A DNA stretch of 64,000 nt from Chlorokybus atmophyticus. Taxonomy: Eukaryota > Streptophyta > Chlorokybophyceae > Chlorokybales > Chlorokybaceae. This document shows, piece after piece, positions 1-10,012 of the stretch. The notes below the pieces were generated by a model. That model was not told the DNA's origin and searched no databases. It saw only the letters and a list, made by a program, of their open reading frames with translations. The number at the start of each line of letters is the position of its first letter. The first letter of the stretch is position 1. Location of the stretch: assembly GCA_009103225.1 (NCBI GenBank), contig RHPI01002090.1, positions 509,863 through 573,862 on the forward strand, read 5' to 3'. A program made the position numbers and the translations under genes.

Positions 1-1180
1 GGCTGGAGGGCTGTGTACCGTTGCCTCATCTCCCGCTTCATTGAAATGATCATGGTGTTGATTTCGCTGAGGTACTCTTCATGTGTGTCGATGCTGGCAG
101 CTATGAGAGGGTCTCCATCCTTGCCCTTTAAGATGCACTCCACCTGCGTAGGTTACAAGCATGTCTTAGTGGCATTGAAAGCCACTATTCACTGCAGCGC
201 GTCTGCAAGCCTGTAGTTTGGGGCTACAGCATTCCTGAATTGCTAATAATTGAGTTCAAAGTGCTCACCGTAAGCAACAGGTATGCGAGGTGGTTGACTG
301 TCAGCTGCCGGCGACCAGGTGTAGTGACGGCGTAAGACCAGCATTGCACGATCATTTGTCAGATTATGGGATTGCCCCATTTATGGATGTATCTCCTCCG
401 CTCCGGGTCTGCATTGTCGGTCACCTCAAATTTCCGCCATGACTAGTCTGCGAAGTCATACCAACAGGGCATTGGTCACGATATAGATAGTTCAAGTTGA
501 GCCTGCACTAGGCTAAAATAGTGCCTGTGACTTACTTTGGAGCGCCTTGCGCATCTGGGCTTTTTGGGTCTCGGGATCCATTAGGGCATCGATGTGCCTA
601 ATTGAATCGGTTACAATAGGCGAGATGCGTACGTGTGTATGGAGGCTTAGTAAGAAGGTAGTGTTGCATAGCAGACATGGTGGTAAGGGACCCAACTCAC
701 TTGCGCTTGTTGCTGTTAGACAGTATCCACTTGTACTCCTTCTCAAGGACATGCTTGATCTTGGTGACAGTCTCGGACCAAACCTGTGTAGCTTTCTTCA
801 AGGCGACACTCCAGTGGAAGGGGCACTCCTTGGGCGTCCAGTACACCTCATAGAACTTGTCCGCATCGGCCTCGTCGTCATAGTCAAAGCCAACTACCTG
901 TCACGGGCAGGATGGTCAGTGTTACGGTGCAGTGAGGTCATGAAGCATTCACAGCACCTGACACATGACGTTACAAATAGTGTCCTCCTTAGGATAAATG
1001 TGGCTCTCTACCGAGTTGCCGTTTATGATTTCAGCGACGGCATCCCGCAAATTTTGTCCACAGAAGAACAATCCGTTACACACAGTGTCACAGTGTCACA
1101 CAGTGCTTACCTCGTTGCCAATCTTCCACTTGCTTGGGGAAGGGTTACTGACGGCCGAGGTTCCTACGTCACGGCCAAAT
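1..1180 (-). CDS. Unrecognised multi-exon gene, 3' part, runs off left edge
   Basis: I do not recognise this protein. Reading the minus strand, several stretches have amino-acid-like composition and proper splice borders: an exon ending PSPSKWKIGNE before GTAAGC near 1110; one containing LRDAVAEIINGNSVESHI near 965-1065; one at 897-701 (begins after CAG, reads VVGFDYDDEADADKFYEVYW, ends before GTGAGT); one at 597-536 (HIDALMDPETQKAQMRKALQ, donor GTAAGT); and one at 143 to the edge (VECILKGKDGDPL, then an acidic/basic helix-like tail). The 897-701 and 597-536 exons join in phase. A further intervening exon between 536 and 143 was not resolved. Upstream proline/glutamine-rich sequence at 1405-1540 could be a 5' exon. 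It could equally be a host gene or a captured transposon gene. The exon borders are read from sequence; function is unknown. Confidence 0.5.
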
Positions 1181-1200
1181 GCGTTTGGGTTGGGGGTTTC

Positions 1201-2600
1201 AATCGACCCTCTGCAAGCACAATCAAGTAACTCATGCTGCCAGCCATGAGAATGCAACTCTCACAGTTGAGCAAGAAGAACAACGTGCACAGTGTATCCA
1301 GAACGCATGCAGTGAGTCGCTATGCCAGTTATGAAAGAAGCAAGCATCAAAGTTTGAGTAGAGCAAAAGCAGCGTGCACAGTGCATCAAGAACGCATGCA
1401 TTTTAGCTTGCCCTTGCGACTGCGGTGTCGGGTGGAGTTGTAGGCTGGGCGTTAGCGCGGGGTCTTGCTGCAATTGGTTGGCCAAGAGTGGCTTTAGCTG
1501 GTTGGCGACGGTTGCCTGGTTGAACACTGGGGGCAATGTGGACTAATGGCGCCGACCTCCACGACGAGGTGCACCTGCAGATGGACCACAAGGCATCTCT
1601 TTGCCTGATAGTCGGGTGTCGCCTACTTAGCTGATAGTGGCGCTGCCGCATCCAACGCTGCCGCCAGGTGGCCCGCCCAAATGTACGAGGCGCGAAAACG
1701 AAGATGAGGCGGTTTTGAACATCTAGTGTCCCAAACCAGAGTCGCACTTATTGTGCGTCCTTCTCCTATGGTTGATGGTACGCCTTATGCATTCGTACCA
1801 TCCATGCTTCATACAACCAAGGGTAACAATGGCTTGGGCGTAACATTAATGGTACGACAGAGGCATCTCTCGTCCAACCCCGCCATTCGCGTACTATGGC
1901 CTTGACGTACCATCCATGGTACGACAGAGGCATTGCTGAACCAGCCCTAATGTGAGTTAGCGTGCACTCACCCAAACAGCTGCATTGATGGCCGGATGAT
2001 GGCACGCAGGGGCATTAGGTTGATGGCGGCTCGAATGTCAGGCATAGTGATTTTGGGTTCAACTATGAGGCGGAAGACCAGGAGTAGGAGGCGGCGACGG
2101 CGTGGCACATCTTGCGAGAAGTTGTGGTCATAAGAGTTCAAGCAGCGAAGCCAGCTAATACCGGGCGCCACGTCATGGGTCATGGCAGGCGTCAGCAATG
2201 GGGCTGTCCAACATGCATCACCAACATTGGACAAAGCAGCAAGCAAGCCATTAAGAACCATCTTCATATTGAGATGCGTTCACAAACCTACACATGCACA
2301 TGTGTGCACGCCACCCAGCACAAACGTTAAGAGGCTGCAACAACAAGACTAAGACCATCTATTGCCATCATGTCCGCGGGTTTTATACCCGCCAGGAATA
2401 CACCTGTAACGGGAAGGTACATTAAATTACCGCAAATCGACCATAAAAGCACCAAGTCTTTTGTGGTCGAGTGGGCTGTGACAACACCTGTTTACTCTAG
2501 AAGCCACCACGTTGCTACACTTATTTGAGTGCTGCGTTTTGAGAAGCGACTCGTAGCTACTTACAAGGGCTATCTACTGAGCTTTAGAACGCCCAAATTG
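1201..2600. other. No confident gene; short inverted repeats near 1.8-1.95 kb
   Basis: No reading frame here is convincing. Small hairpin-forming repeats occur: GATGGTACG near 1783 pairs with CGTACCATC near 1793-1802, GTACCAT/ATGGTAC arms recur near 1909-1925, and ATGGTACGACAGAGGCAT appears twice (about 1850 and 1917). This could be a small relic of a nonautonomous transposon. Confidence 0.3.
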
Positions 2601-2704
2601 GTGCAGTAACCACCGAGTTATGACGATTCTCGTGCAGGCCTGGAAGTCGCCAGACTCCGGACTCGAGTCCGCCCCTGGAACTTCACGCGCCTGGAACTTT
2701 CAAC

Positions 2705-3166
2705 TTGAGTCCTCGCCTAGAGCCTTCTCGCGGCCAGTTCTATTCGGAGGGCAAGCTGACCGTCTGCCTGGATGTAAGAATATCTTCAATACTTCACACA
2801 GAGAGCTGCTTGGTGGCTCGCTTTCTGCAACAAGGAGTGGATCAGAAGCTGAAGTCCTTGCAGCCTCTTGTAGAAACCATGCAAGACCCATTGCGACTGT
2901 GGGAACAAGCACAAAGGAATGCAGAGGTACGCTCAACAGTCACATGCATTTCCTTGCAAGAGCAATTTTGTTTTTTTGACGCAGTCTATGTGATACATGT
3001 AGCGTGGCTGCAGGCCTTTATTATTCACCCATACCCCACCCCGCAGGCAAGCCGACATTGCGGAAGCAAGAGCAGATAGACAGAGCTAGGCGGCGATATG
3101 TTGTTGCCAATCTCGCTGTGCATGTTGACTGCATGCACCTCCAATGCATGCGTACCTTTGCTTGCT
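2705..3166 (+). CDS. Possible exons of an unrecognised host gene
   Basis: A plus-strand frame reads through about 2740-2925 with a plausible helical segment (FLQQGVDQKLKSLQPLVETM, then LRLWEQAQRNAE) and ends exactly at a GTACGC donor. After a pyrimidine-rich stretch and CCCGCAG acceptor near 3047, a second frame reads GKPTLRKQEQIDRARRRYVV and on to a stop near 3169. The two could be consecutive exons of the locus that continues at 3.8-4.9 kb. No family was recognised. The evidence is composition and splice-site placement only. Confidence 0.3.
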
Positions 3167-3169
3167 AGG

Positions 3170-3790
3170 GTGTGCGTGAGTGTGCGAAGTTGCGCGCGCG
3201 TGCCGAACGAAGTAGGCTGGGTTTGAGCACAGGAGCGCGTGGCCATTCGTTCGGCATTCAACTAATAGTGCATCAATCAGCAATGACGCAGTCCATGCAA
3301 TCATTTGCGCATCAACCAGCAATGCCGCGTGACTGTTTAAAGCCACCGCCTGATGACGGTGTGACGCAGTTGACTATTGCAATTGCAGTGTCGCAAGCAT
3401 GCAGCTAACCCACATGTGATTGGTTGACAGCACCACAGTGCACTAGGTCCTGTTGAAGCTCCTATGCAAGCCTGGATTTAATCCCATCAACTAGTCCTTC
3501 ACTCCCAGTTGCTAATGGGCGCGGCGGCAATGCGGCATTAGTTTAACATGCATGTTGGCCTGTTAAATCCCGACATGTCCATTGGGGCAGTGGCGCATGA
3601 TGTGCCAATGGCTCACGAGCTCCGTGATGAGTCTGCATTTAAGGGTGGCGGGGAGAGTGCACCCAATACCACCTTGTCAGCCCCCATGGCTTCCCTGCAG
3701 CCCACGGGCCATTGAGGTACATTGCTGTCCTTTATGCTTGTGCCTTGGTAACAATACGTCAGGCACTGCATAAGCTTATTTTTTTGTCCT
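3170..3790. other. No gene seen
   Basis: About 600 bases between putative exons. Frames are short and no motif was recognised. It may be intron of the flanking putative gene. Confidence 0.3.
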
Positions 3791-4926
3791 TTGCAACATT
3801 GTGAGCCATCTTTTCCTGGGTCCTATATACAGCCCCCCTTGCTGCATGCACAAGTGGTCTCACCTGCCGCACCTGCTCCCCTTGCAGCCAGAGCGCATCC
3901 ACCTTCCGCGGCACCAGTTCTTCATGCAGAACCATCTCCTCCACGACCAGCACCGGTGATTGCAGGGCAACAATCTTTCTTGCCGCAACCGGCGAGACCA
4001 CAGCATAATGCAACAAACAATGTGGCTTCTACAATTACCTTACCCCACCCGCTGCAAGTTGAAGCCGGCAGTCTGCCCCAAGCTCAGGTAGTTTATCAGT
4101 CACTGTCACTCTTGCCGTCGACAGTTGGACACATTATTTAAGTGTTGTATGCGCATGCAGCAAGGGTCACCACCTGCCAGCGAGTCATTAGAGGAGCTAG
4201 CCGCAACCGGCATATGGCCATCAGTCATGCTAGGTGGCCAGCTCGCCTTATGGGACCACTTCAATGCGCCGACGGATGGTAATTGCCTCTATCATTGTGT
4301 GTTTCGCGCCAGGCCATAGCACAAAGTCGCCTAAATGATCACAAGTGCCCCAGCTTGAGCATATTTTGGGCCATGCTGAAAAGCATGGACGACGACGACA
4401 GGGGGGACGCTCTCCGCAAAATCACCGCCAAGGCTGTCGATGCAGGTGGCGAGCAGAATCTTAGACTTTTGCAGAGCCACCAATGCCGCGGGAGAGATGG
4501 CGCTATTACAAACGACCCACTGCCTGCGACCTTATTGGCTGATGTCAATTGCAACATTGACATAGCCATGGCCAAGGTGCGACAATTGTGCGGAGAAAAG
4601 ATGTGTACGTGGAGCACATGCAGATGACCATGTTTGTCAACAAGTGGGCTTGTTGATTGGCTGCGTAACCATTCAGCGCGAGCATGGGGTGGGTGCCACG
4701 GCCCGGCAGCGCAGTTTGGGTTGGAAATAAAGAAGCCCCCAACTCAGTCTTGGTGGTGGGCAACACTGCCCAGATGAGCCATAAGCACACTTTTTGCTCC
4801 TCAAGCCTGCAAGCACCAAACAATGATCGTGGCCTATGCTTGAAGTGCCACTGGAGGTAACAAACCTAATCGGAGAGTGGCGAAATGGCATTGCCAATTC
4901 CCCGCTACTACCGGATGCGATCCAGG
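3791..4926 (+). pseudogene. OTU-like cysteine protease segment, broken or spliced, interrupted by element A
   Basis: A proline/alanine-rich stretch (3791-4090) is followed, after a TGCAG acceptor near 4158, by PASESLEELAATGIWPSV and then FNAPTDGNCLYHCV near 4262-4305. The D-G-N-C core resembles the catalytic-cysteine motif of OTU deubiquitinases. Downstream, in other frames, YVEHMQMTMFVNKWA and WGGCHGPAAQFGLEI resemble the later OTU block (Y..M...WGG..EL.A.A..), but frame changes without obvious introns separate them. A last open stretch, MLEVPLEVTNLIGEWRNG (4838 on), runs into the left end of element A. So this is either a decayed OTU gene or one whose introns I cannot place. The family call rests on one motif and is tentative. 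Confidence 0.35.
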
Positions 4927-4930
4927 GTGC
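4927..4930. repeat. Target site duplication GTGC, left copy, element A
   Basis: GTGC immediately precedes the outer end of the terminal repeat (TGTCGTGCC on plus) and is repeated just beyond the other end of element A at 16051-16054. Four to six base duplications are typical of Ty3/gypsy integration. Confidence 0.6.
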
Positions 4931-5169
4931 TGTCGTGCCTGTCATGGTCGAGGGCAACCTTGTCTCGGACAGGCTGCGGAGGAGTGCTAGTGCTGCACGC
5001 ATGCTAGTGCCGTGCATTGCATTGGAGTCATGCAAGCAAAAGACAACCCCCCAATCGTGGGCATAGGCTTGAAGATGAGCCTACGCGGTGTTCAGTGCAG
5101 TGGACGAGCCGATGCCGCTTGCCACCTTTGTGTACAGACTGTGTCGTAGTGCACACAGTCAACAAGCCA
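4931..5169 (-). repeat. Element A terminal block B2 (outer copy)
   Basis: About 239 bases nearly identical to 5820-6056. In element orientation it begins TGGCTTGTTGACTGTGTG and ends CACGACA at the target duplication. It follows block A2 directly. The same arrangement is seen at the 3' end of element B (23421-23720), so it is part of the element rather than host sequence. Confidence 0.7.
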
Positions 5170-5819
5170 CTACGATAGGTAGTGCTGTAGACACAGTTCT
5201 TTGCATGAGCGGATAGAATGATACACTGTTAAGTGAGGTGAATGAGTGTGCAACACGTGGATACAACACCCTGACTACTGAAACAACACACCACCGACAA
5301 GCTCACAGCAATTGCAGGCACAGCGCACAAGAGCATGCACCGTGTCTCACGCAGTAAGGGAATTCTTGGCAACTGGGGCAGCGTGCTTCCAGTTCAAGTC
5401 GCTTCACAAGCTCTTTAGAAACATAGTCTTTACTTCTTAGTACTCCTAGTACTCACAGTACTCACTTACAGTGTCACCAGCCAGTCTGGTGACGTGACTT
5501 TCTACTTATACATGTCAAATCATGACGGTGCAGTGCCACGCGGGCACTAGGCCAACGGTCACATCGAGGCCTCATGCGATTTCGGAAATCTCCTAAGACT
5601 CGATATAGCACATGTGTTCTTAACAGACTTACAACTGATCAGCTACGCGCGGTCCCTACAGACAGGTCTATAAAGTAGCCCTAGCTACATGCTACATGAG
5701 TGATACAGTAGCTAGCAGTAGGCTGGGGCTCGCGCGGTCTTCATGCTGGTAGCCCGGGCGTGGGGCTGGGTGTAGGCATGCTTGAGAAGAACTGGCATGC
5801 GAGGGTAGATGGCATGACA
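5170..5819 (-). repeat. Element A terminal block A2
   Basis: About 650 bases matching 15415-16050 with scattered substitutions. In element orientation it begins TGTCATGCCATCTACC. It behaves like the body of a long terminal repeat but is flanked on both sides by copies of a second block (B1 and B2). Confidence 0.75.
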
Positions 5820-6056
5820 GCTGTCGTGCCTGCCATGGTCGAGGGCAACCTTGTCTCGGACAGGCTGCGGAGGAGTGCTAGTGCTGCACGCTAGTGACGT
5901 GCATTGCATTGGAGTCATGCAAGCAAAAGACAACCCCCCAATCGTGGGCATAGGCTTGAAGATGAGCCTACGCGGTGTTCAGTGCAGTGGACGAGCCGAT
6001 GCCGCTTGCCACCTTTGTGTACAGACTGTGTCGTAGTGCACACAGTCAACAAGCCA
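5820..6056 (-). repeat. Element A terminal block B1 (inner copy)
   Basis: About 237 bases, a near copy of 4931-5169. It starts (minus strand) immediately after the G-rich tract that ends the internal region, and abuts block A2. Its body differs strongly from the equivalent block of element B, as expected for a fast-evolving promoter-like part of a terminal repeat, while the first 18 bases are the same. Confidence 0.7.
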
Positions 6057-6067
6057 CCCCCCCTGAG
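6057..6067 (-). promoter_or_regulatory. Polypurine tract of element A
   Basis: On the minus strand CTCAGGGGGGG directly precedes the terminal repeat block. Element B has the same tract with the same seven Gs at 22582-22591. Plus-strand priming from such a tract is standard for LTR retrotransposons. The function is inferred from position and conservation. Confidence 0.6.
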
Positions 6068-6102
6068 ATTCTGGGGTAGCCCTCTGCTCCAGAACTCAGT
6101 TC

Positions 6103-9100
6103 CTACCGACTGTGTGGGGGACCGTTGATGCGGCAGTCATCGCACCAGTACTCCCACAAGGGTACTGCGTCCAGTGGAGGGTCAAGGCAGTAGCAGTGCA
6201 TGCCTTGATTACAGCCGTCGCATAACATCATCAATGGGTCGTCGTCGGCGCTGCCACACTTCTCGCATCGGGTGCTGCGCAGCGGACGCGGGTGCTGGAT
6301 CTTGGTGAAGCCAGCAATGTAGGGGAGATGACAGGGCGCACAGTTGACCATGTTGTCCTTCATGCGCTCGCCTCGTTGTCCTAACAGGTCCAGTACTCTT
6401 GTGGGGTGCACCCTCAATACCTTGTAGACAGCACGCCCGACGGAGGTATCGAGGGTGTCGCGTGTAGACGCCATACGGTAGACGAAGTCTCCTGACTCGA
6501 AGCGGCGCTCCCGCTCCTTGTAGAAACCACTGCGCACACGCTCGTAACGCAGCGTGTCGCGGTGCTGCGCGATGCGCAGGTTGTTGAAGGCCATGGGGAC
6601 TGTGTGTTCGAACAGCGCACTGCGCACTGTCAGATCATACAACATCTCGTCGGGGTTGTCGAGATTGTCCACCACTCTGTCGACCTCCTGCTGTGCGCGG
6701 AAAGGGAGCAATGGCTGCCTTCCGAACAGTAGATAGTATGGGCTGTACTCTCGCAGGGCTGCCTGCTTGGACAGCCGGTAGCCCATTGCTACCCATGGGA
6801 GGTGATCATCCCAGGTATTCTTCTCGTAGGCAAGGACGTACTTGCGCAGTGCCTTCTTGATGGTCTGCACGGTACGCTCGGCGAGGCCGTCGGCCTGCGG
6901 GTGGTCGCGTGAGGTGCGACGGTGGTCGATGAAGCATCTGTCGATAAGCTTGTCGAAGGCTCCTCTGAACTCCGTACCCTGGTCGGTGATGACTTCAGCG
7001 CAGCTGCCGAAACGTCCGAGTACATGGGAGAGGAAAGCCTGGGCTACTCCCTCACTGCTCTTGTCGGGCAGGGGCACCAGCTCCACCCACTTGGAGAAGT
7101 GCTCGATCATGACGAGGATGTAGCGGTTGCCTCGCGCTGAGGGCGCTAGGTCTCCGAGGATGTCCAGTCCCCAGCGGTAGAACAACCCGGAAATGGGCAG
7201 GGGATGCAAGGTGGCATTGCGCGTGTTGAGGCTGGCGCGAACCATGTCACATTGCTGACAGTTGCTGACGAACTCCCGCACCTGTCTGTGCACCCCATAC
7301 CACCAGTACTGGGTCCTGATCAGACTGACCGTGCGCTTAACACCGAAGTGCCCGAGCTCGGTGTGAAGGGAGGAGATGATGCCTTCACGTGCAGCTGGTG
7401 TGGGGACCTCCTGATCTGCATCTTGTATCCGTCGATACAGCCTGTCGTTGGCCCAGCGGTAACGCTGAGTGCGTTGTCGGACGCGGTCCTTCTCGCGTGC
7501 GCTCATGCCTGCTGGAAGTTGTCCAGTCTGAAGCAGTGCGAGGGATGGCTCGTCCAGCCAGATGTCTTGTCGTGTGTCAGTGGGTGCCAGCTCCTCATCA
7601 TCCACCTCAGGGTCGGCAGCGTTTGCTTCTTCTGATAAAGGATCGGTGGTGGTGATGGCGGGCTCGAGAGCGGGCATGTCCCCGTCTGCTGCTGCCTCAG
7701 CGGTCTGAGTCCTGCGTCCCGAGCGTAGCGCAGCGACAGCGAACATGGTGGCCACACCTGAAGGTGCAGCTGTAGGACCCAACTCATGTCGGGCACCTGT
7801 GGCGTCGTTGGTGCTGAGGTGGGGGTTACGGCTGAGGCCATCCGCATCCCGGTTGGCAAGGCCTGCGCGGTGTTCCACCTCGAAGTCGTACTCCTGGAGC
7901 AGCAGCGCCCATCGTGCTAACTTTCCTGTCAAGTGCTGGTTGTTCATTAGCCACTTGAGGGGTTGATGGTCAGTGACCAGTTGGAACTGCCGTCCAAACA
8001 GGAAGGGTCGGAAGAAGGAGATGGCCCACACTGCGGCGAGACACTCCCCTTCGTAGCTGCTGTAGTTGGCCTCAGCACTGTTGTTGCTGCGGCTGGCGTA
8101 CGACACTACGCGCTCCTTTTTGTTGTTGTCATGCTGTACGAGCACGGCCCCCATGCCGAGCTTGCTCCAGTCTGTGTGCAGAATGAACGACCTGGTGTAG
8201 TCAGGGCGTTGCAGAATGGGAGCTGTGGTGAGGCGGAGCTTCAGCTCCTGAAAGGCCTCCTGTTGTGCCTCCTTCCACAAGAACTCGGTGTCCTTCTTCA
8301 GTAGTTCGTTGAGAGGCCTTGCGATCTTGCCAAAGTCTTTGACAAACCGGCGGTAATAGTTGGCAAGGCCGAGAAAGGCCCGCAGCCGCGTGAGGTCTGT
8401 GGGGGCAGGGATAGCCACCAGGGTCTCCACTTTGGCCTGCTGTACGTACACACCATGGGGCACAATCATGTGTCCTAGGTAAGGTACCTTGCGGGTGAAG
8501 AAGGTGCACTTGTCAGGGTGCACCGTCATCCCGACTTCCTTCAGCCTCAGTAGCACCTCTTCGATGTGCTGGAGATGCTCCTCATTGCTGTGACTGAAGA
8601 TGAGGATGTCGTCGATGTAGCAGCGCGCGAAGTCCAACCCCTTGAGGGCTTTGTCCATGACGCGCTGGAACTTGGCCGGAGCGTTCTTCAGTCCGAAGGG
8701 CATGACCTTCCACTGGTACAGCTGCCGGTTTCCCCAGAAGGAAGTCTTGTGCTTGTCCTCCTCCTTGATGGCGATCTGGTTGTACCCTTGGCGCATATCC
8801 AGGATACTAAAGACCGTGCATTCTCCTACATCGTCAAAGATGCCTTCTGTGGTAGGCATTGGATCCCTGTCCTGCTTGGTCTTGTTGTTGAGGGGGCGAT
8901 AGTCGCCACACATGCGCCGGTCTGTCCAGTTGCCTGCTGAATCTTTCTTCAGGGGCATGACGGTCGCGGCCGCAAAGTCCGATGTGGACTCCTCGATCAG
9001 GCCTGCATCTAGCAGCGCCTTGCACCTCTGTTCCACCAAGTCTTCTTCTAGCTTGGAGAGGCGGTACTGTCTTCTGAACACCGGTTCGGTGTCCACTAGT

Positions 9101-9221
9101 TCAATGTCCATCTGGTATGCTGAGCAGATGCCCAGCTCCTTCACACTGAAGCTGAATTGGCTCCTCCACTTGTTGAGGAGAGCCTCGAGTTGCTCTCGAG
9201 TCTGGCCTGTGGCCAGCGGTT
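6103..9221 (-). CDS. Element A pol: reverse transcriptase, RNase H, integrase, C-terminal PHD finger
   Basis: The Ty3/gypsy pol part of the polyprotein. Visible in order: reverse transcriptase with LEEDLVEQRCKALLDAGLIE, MCGDYRPLN, MPFGLKNAPAKFQRVMD and catalytic YIDD (near 8612); RNase H with HTDWSKLGMGAVLVQ, YEGECLAAVWA and VTDHQPLKWL (about 7930-8190); integrase with an HHCC zinc-binding region (LHTELGHFG ... CQQC, about 7240-7365) and the DDE triad in GLDILGD, ITDQGTEF and ADGLAERTVQ (about 6880-7175); and a C-terminal Cys-rich domain (CEKCGSADDD..LMMLCDGC..GMHCYC..WCDDC, about 6130-6270) that fits a C4HC3 PHD finger. No chromodomain is present. The open frame extends upstream to 9411, but residues before about 9221 are out of frame with the methyltransferase because of a one-base insertion. 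Stop TAG at 6103-6105. Confidence 0.9.
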
Positions 9222-10012
9222 CCAATGGCGTGGGACCACGAGGTAGCGTTGGCGACCACTGGAATGTCTTCCACAGTGACTGCTGCCTGCTCCTCCATGT
9301 GGGCGGTCTCGAGGGCGGTGTGTGCTGCTTTGGTCTCTGAAAAGCGAGCAATCCACCCCCCAGCCAGGTGTTCGAGCTCCTGGAAGGACACATGGCGGTC
9401 CTGGAGAGCAAAGCACATTTCCAAGTACCACACCATGCTGTTCTGATCCATGGCGCGCCCTAACAACTGACATTGTTGACTGGTTGTCAGCGTGGAGCCT
9501 GTGATGCTGCCTGGAAAGAATCCCATAGCACGCTTGCGCTCGCGGGCATTGGGTTCTTCCAGCTGTCCAGTGTTGGAGTCCAACACCATGCCGTCGCCTC
9601 CATTGCGGAACGCGTAGGAGCCTGGATAGGATACAAGCGTGGGTAGTGCGCGGCGCGGCTGACCAGGCTGGTTGCACTGGTAGAAGTGGTGGCGGTCACG
9701 GCGTGTGACCGGCTGCGCTGTGCGTCCAGGGTCCAGGATGTCATCGACGACGAGATTTCGTGGCCGATTGCTGTATAGGTACTCTGCCAGAAATAGGTCT
9801 TCCACAATGGCCAGGTTGGTCCACTTGGCGCGGACGCGGCGTGCACGAGAGCCATGACGTGCGGCGTTGATTTTGAGAGGATGCCCCAGCAAGGAGCATA
9901 CTTGCCGATAGGCCTTGGCGACGTGAAGCCGCTTGTCATCCTCGGAGTGCACATTCTCGATGATGTACCCCAAGGGCCTAGCGATCTGACTGGTCTGTAG
10001 GAGTATGATGAC
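9222..10012 (-). CDS. Element A methyltransferase, C-terminal half (motifs VI-X)
   Basis: This continues the C5 methyltransferase domain in frame after the TAA at 10013. Visible are YIIENV (motif VI, ENV), GSRARRVRAKWTNL (in the place of motif VIII, as in DNMT3-type enzymes where an Arg-rich turn precedes a W-x-N segment), RRALPTLVSYPGSYAF (motif IX, target-recognition border), and RERKRAMGFFPGSI followed by SQQCQLLGRAMDQNSMVWYL (motif X region). It is joined to the reverse transcriptase through QEQ/EDI-type linker sequence. Element B keeps methyltransferase and RT in one frame across this junction, so the frame change here is a lesion and not a frameshift signal. Confidence 0.8.

Noticed and set aside
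4931-6056. Ordinary solo LTR with a very long target duplication
   Set aside because: The flanking 237-base repeats also occur at the 3' end of element B, so they are part of the element.
8566-8940. Plus-strand frames opposite the element A pol region (also 7204-7635, 11070-11522, 12927-13322)
   Set aside because: They are antisense shadows of a clearly recognised coding strand.
9205-9245. Programmed frameshift between methyltransferase and reverse transcriptase in element A
   Set aside because: Element B keeps the two in the same frame here and A has one extra base, so a lesion is the simpler reading.
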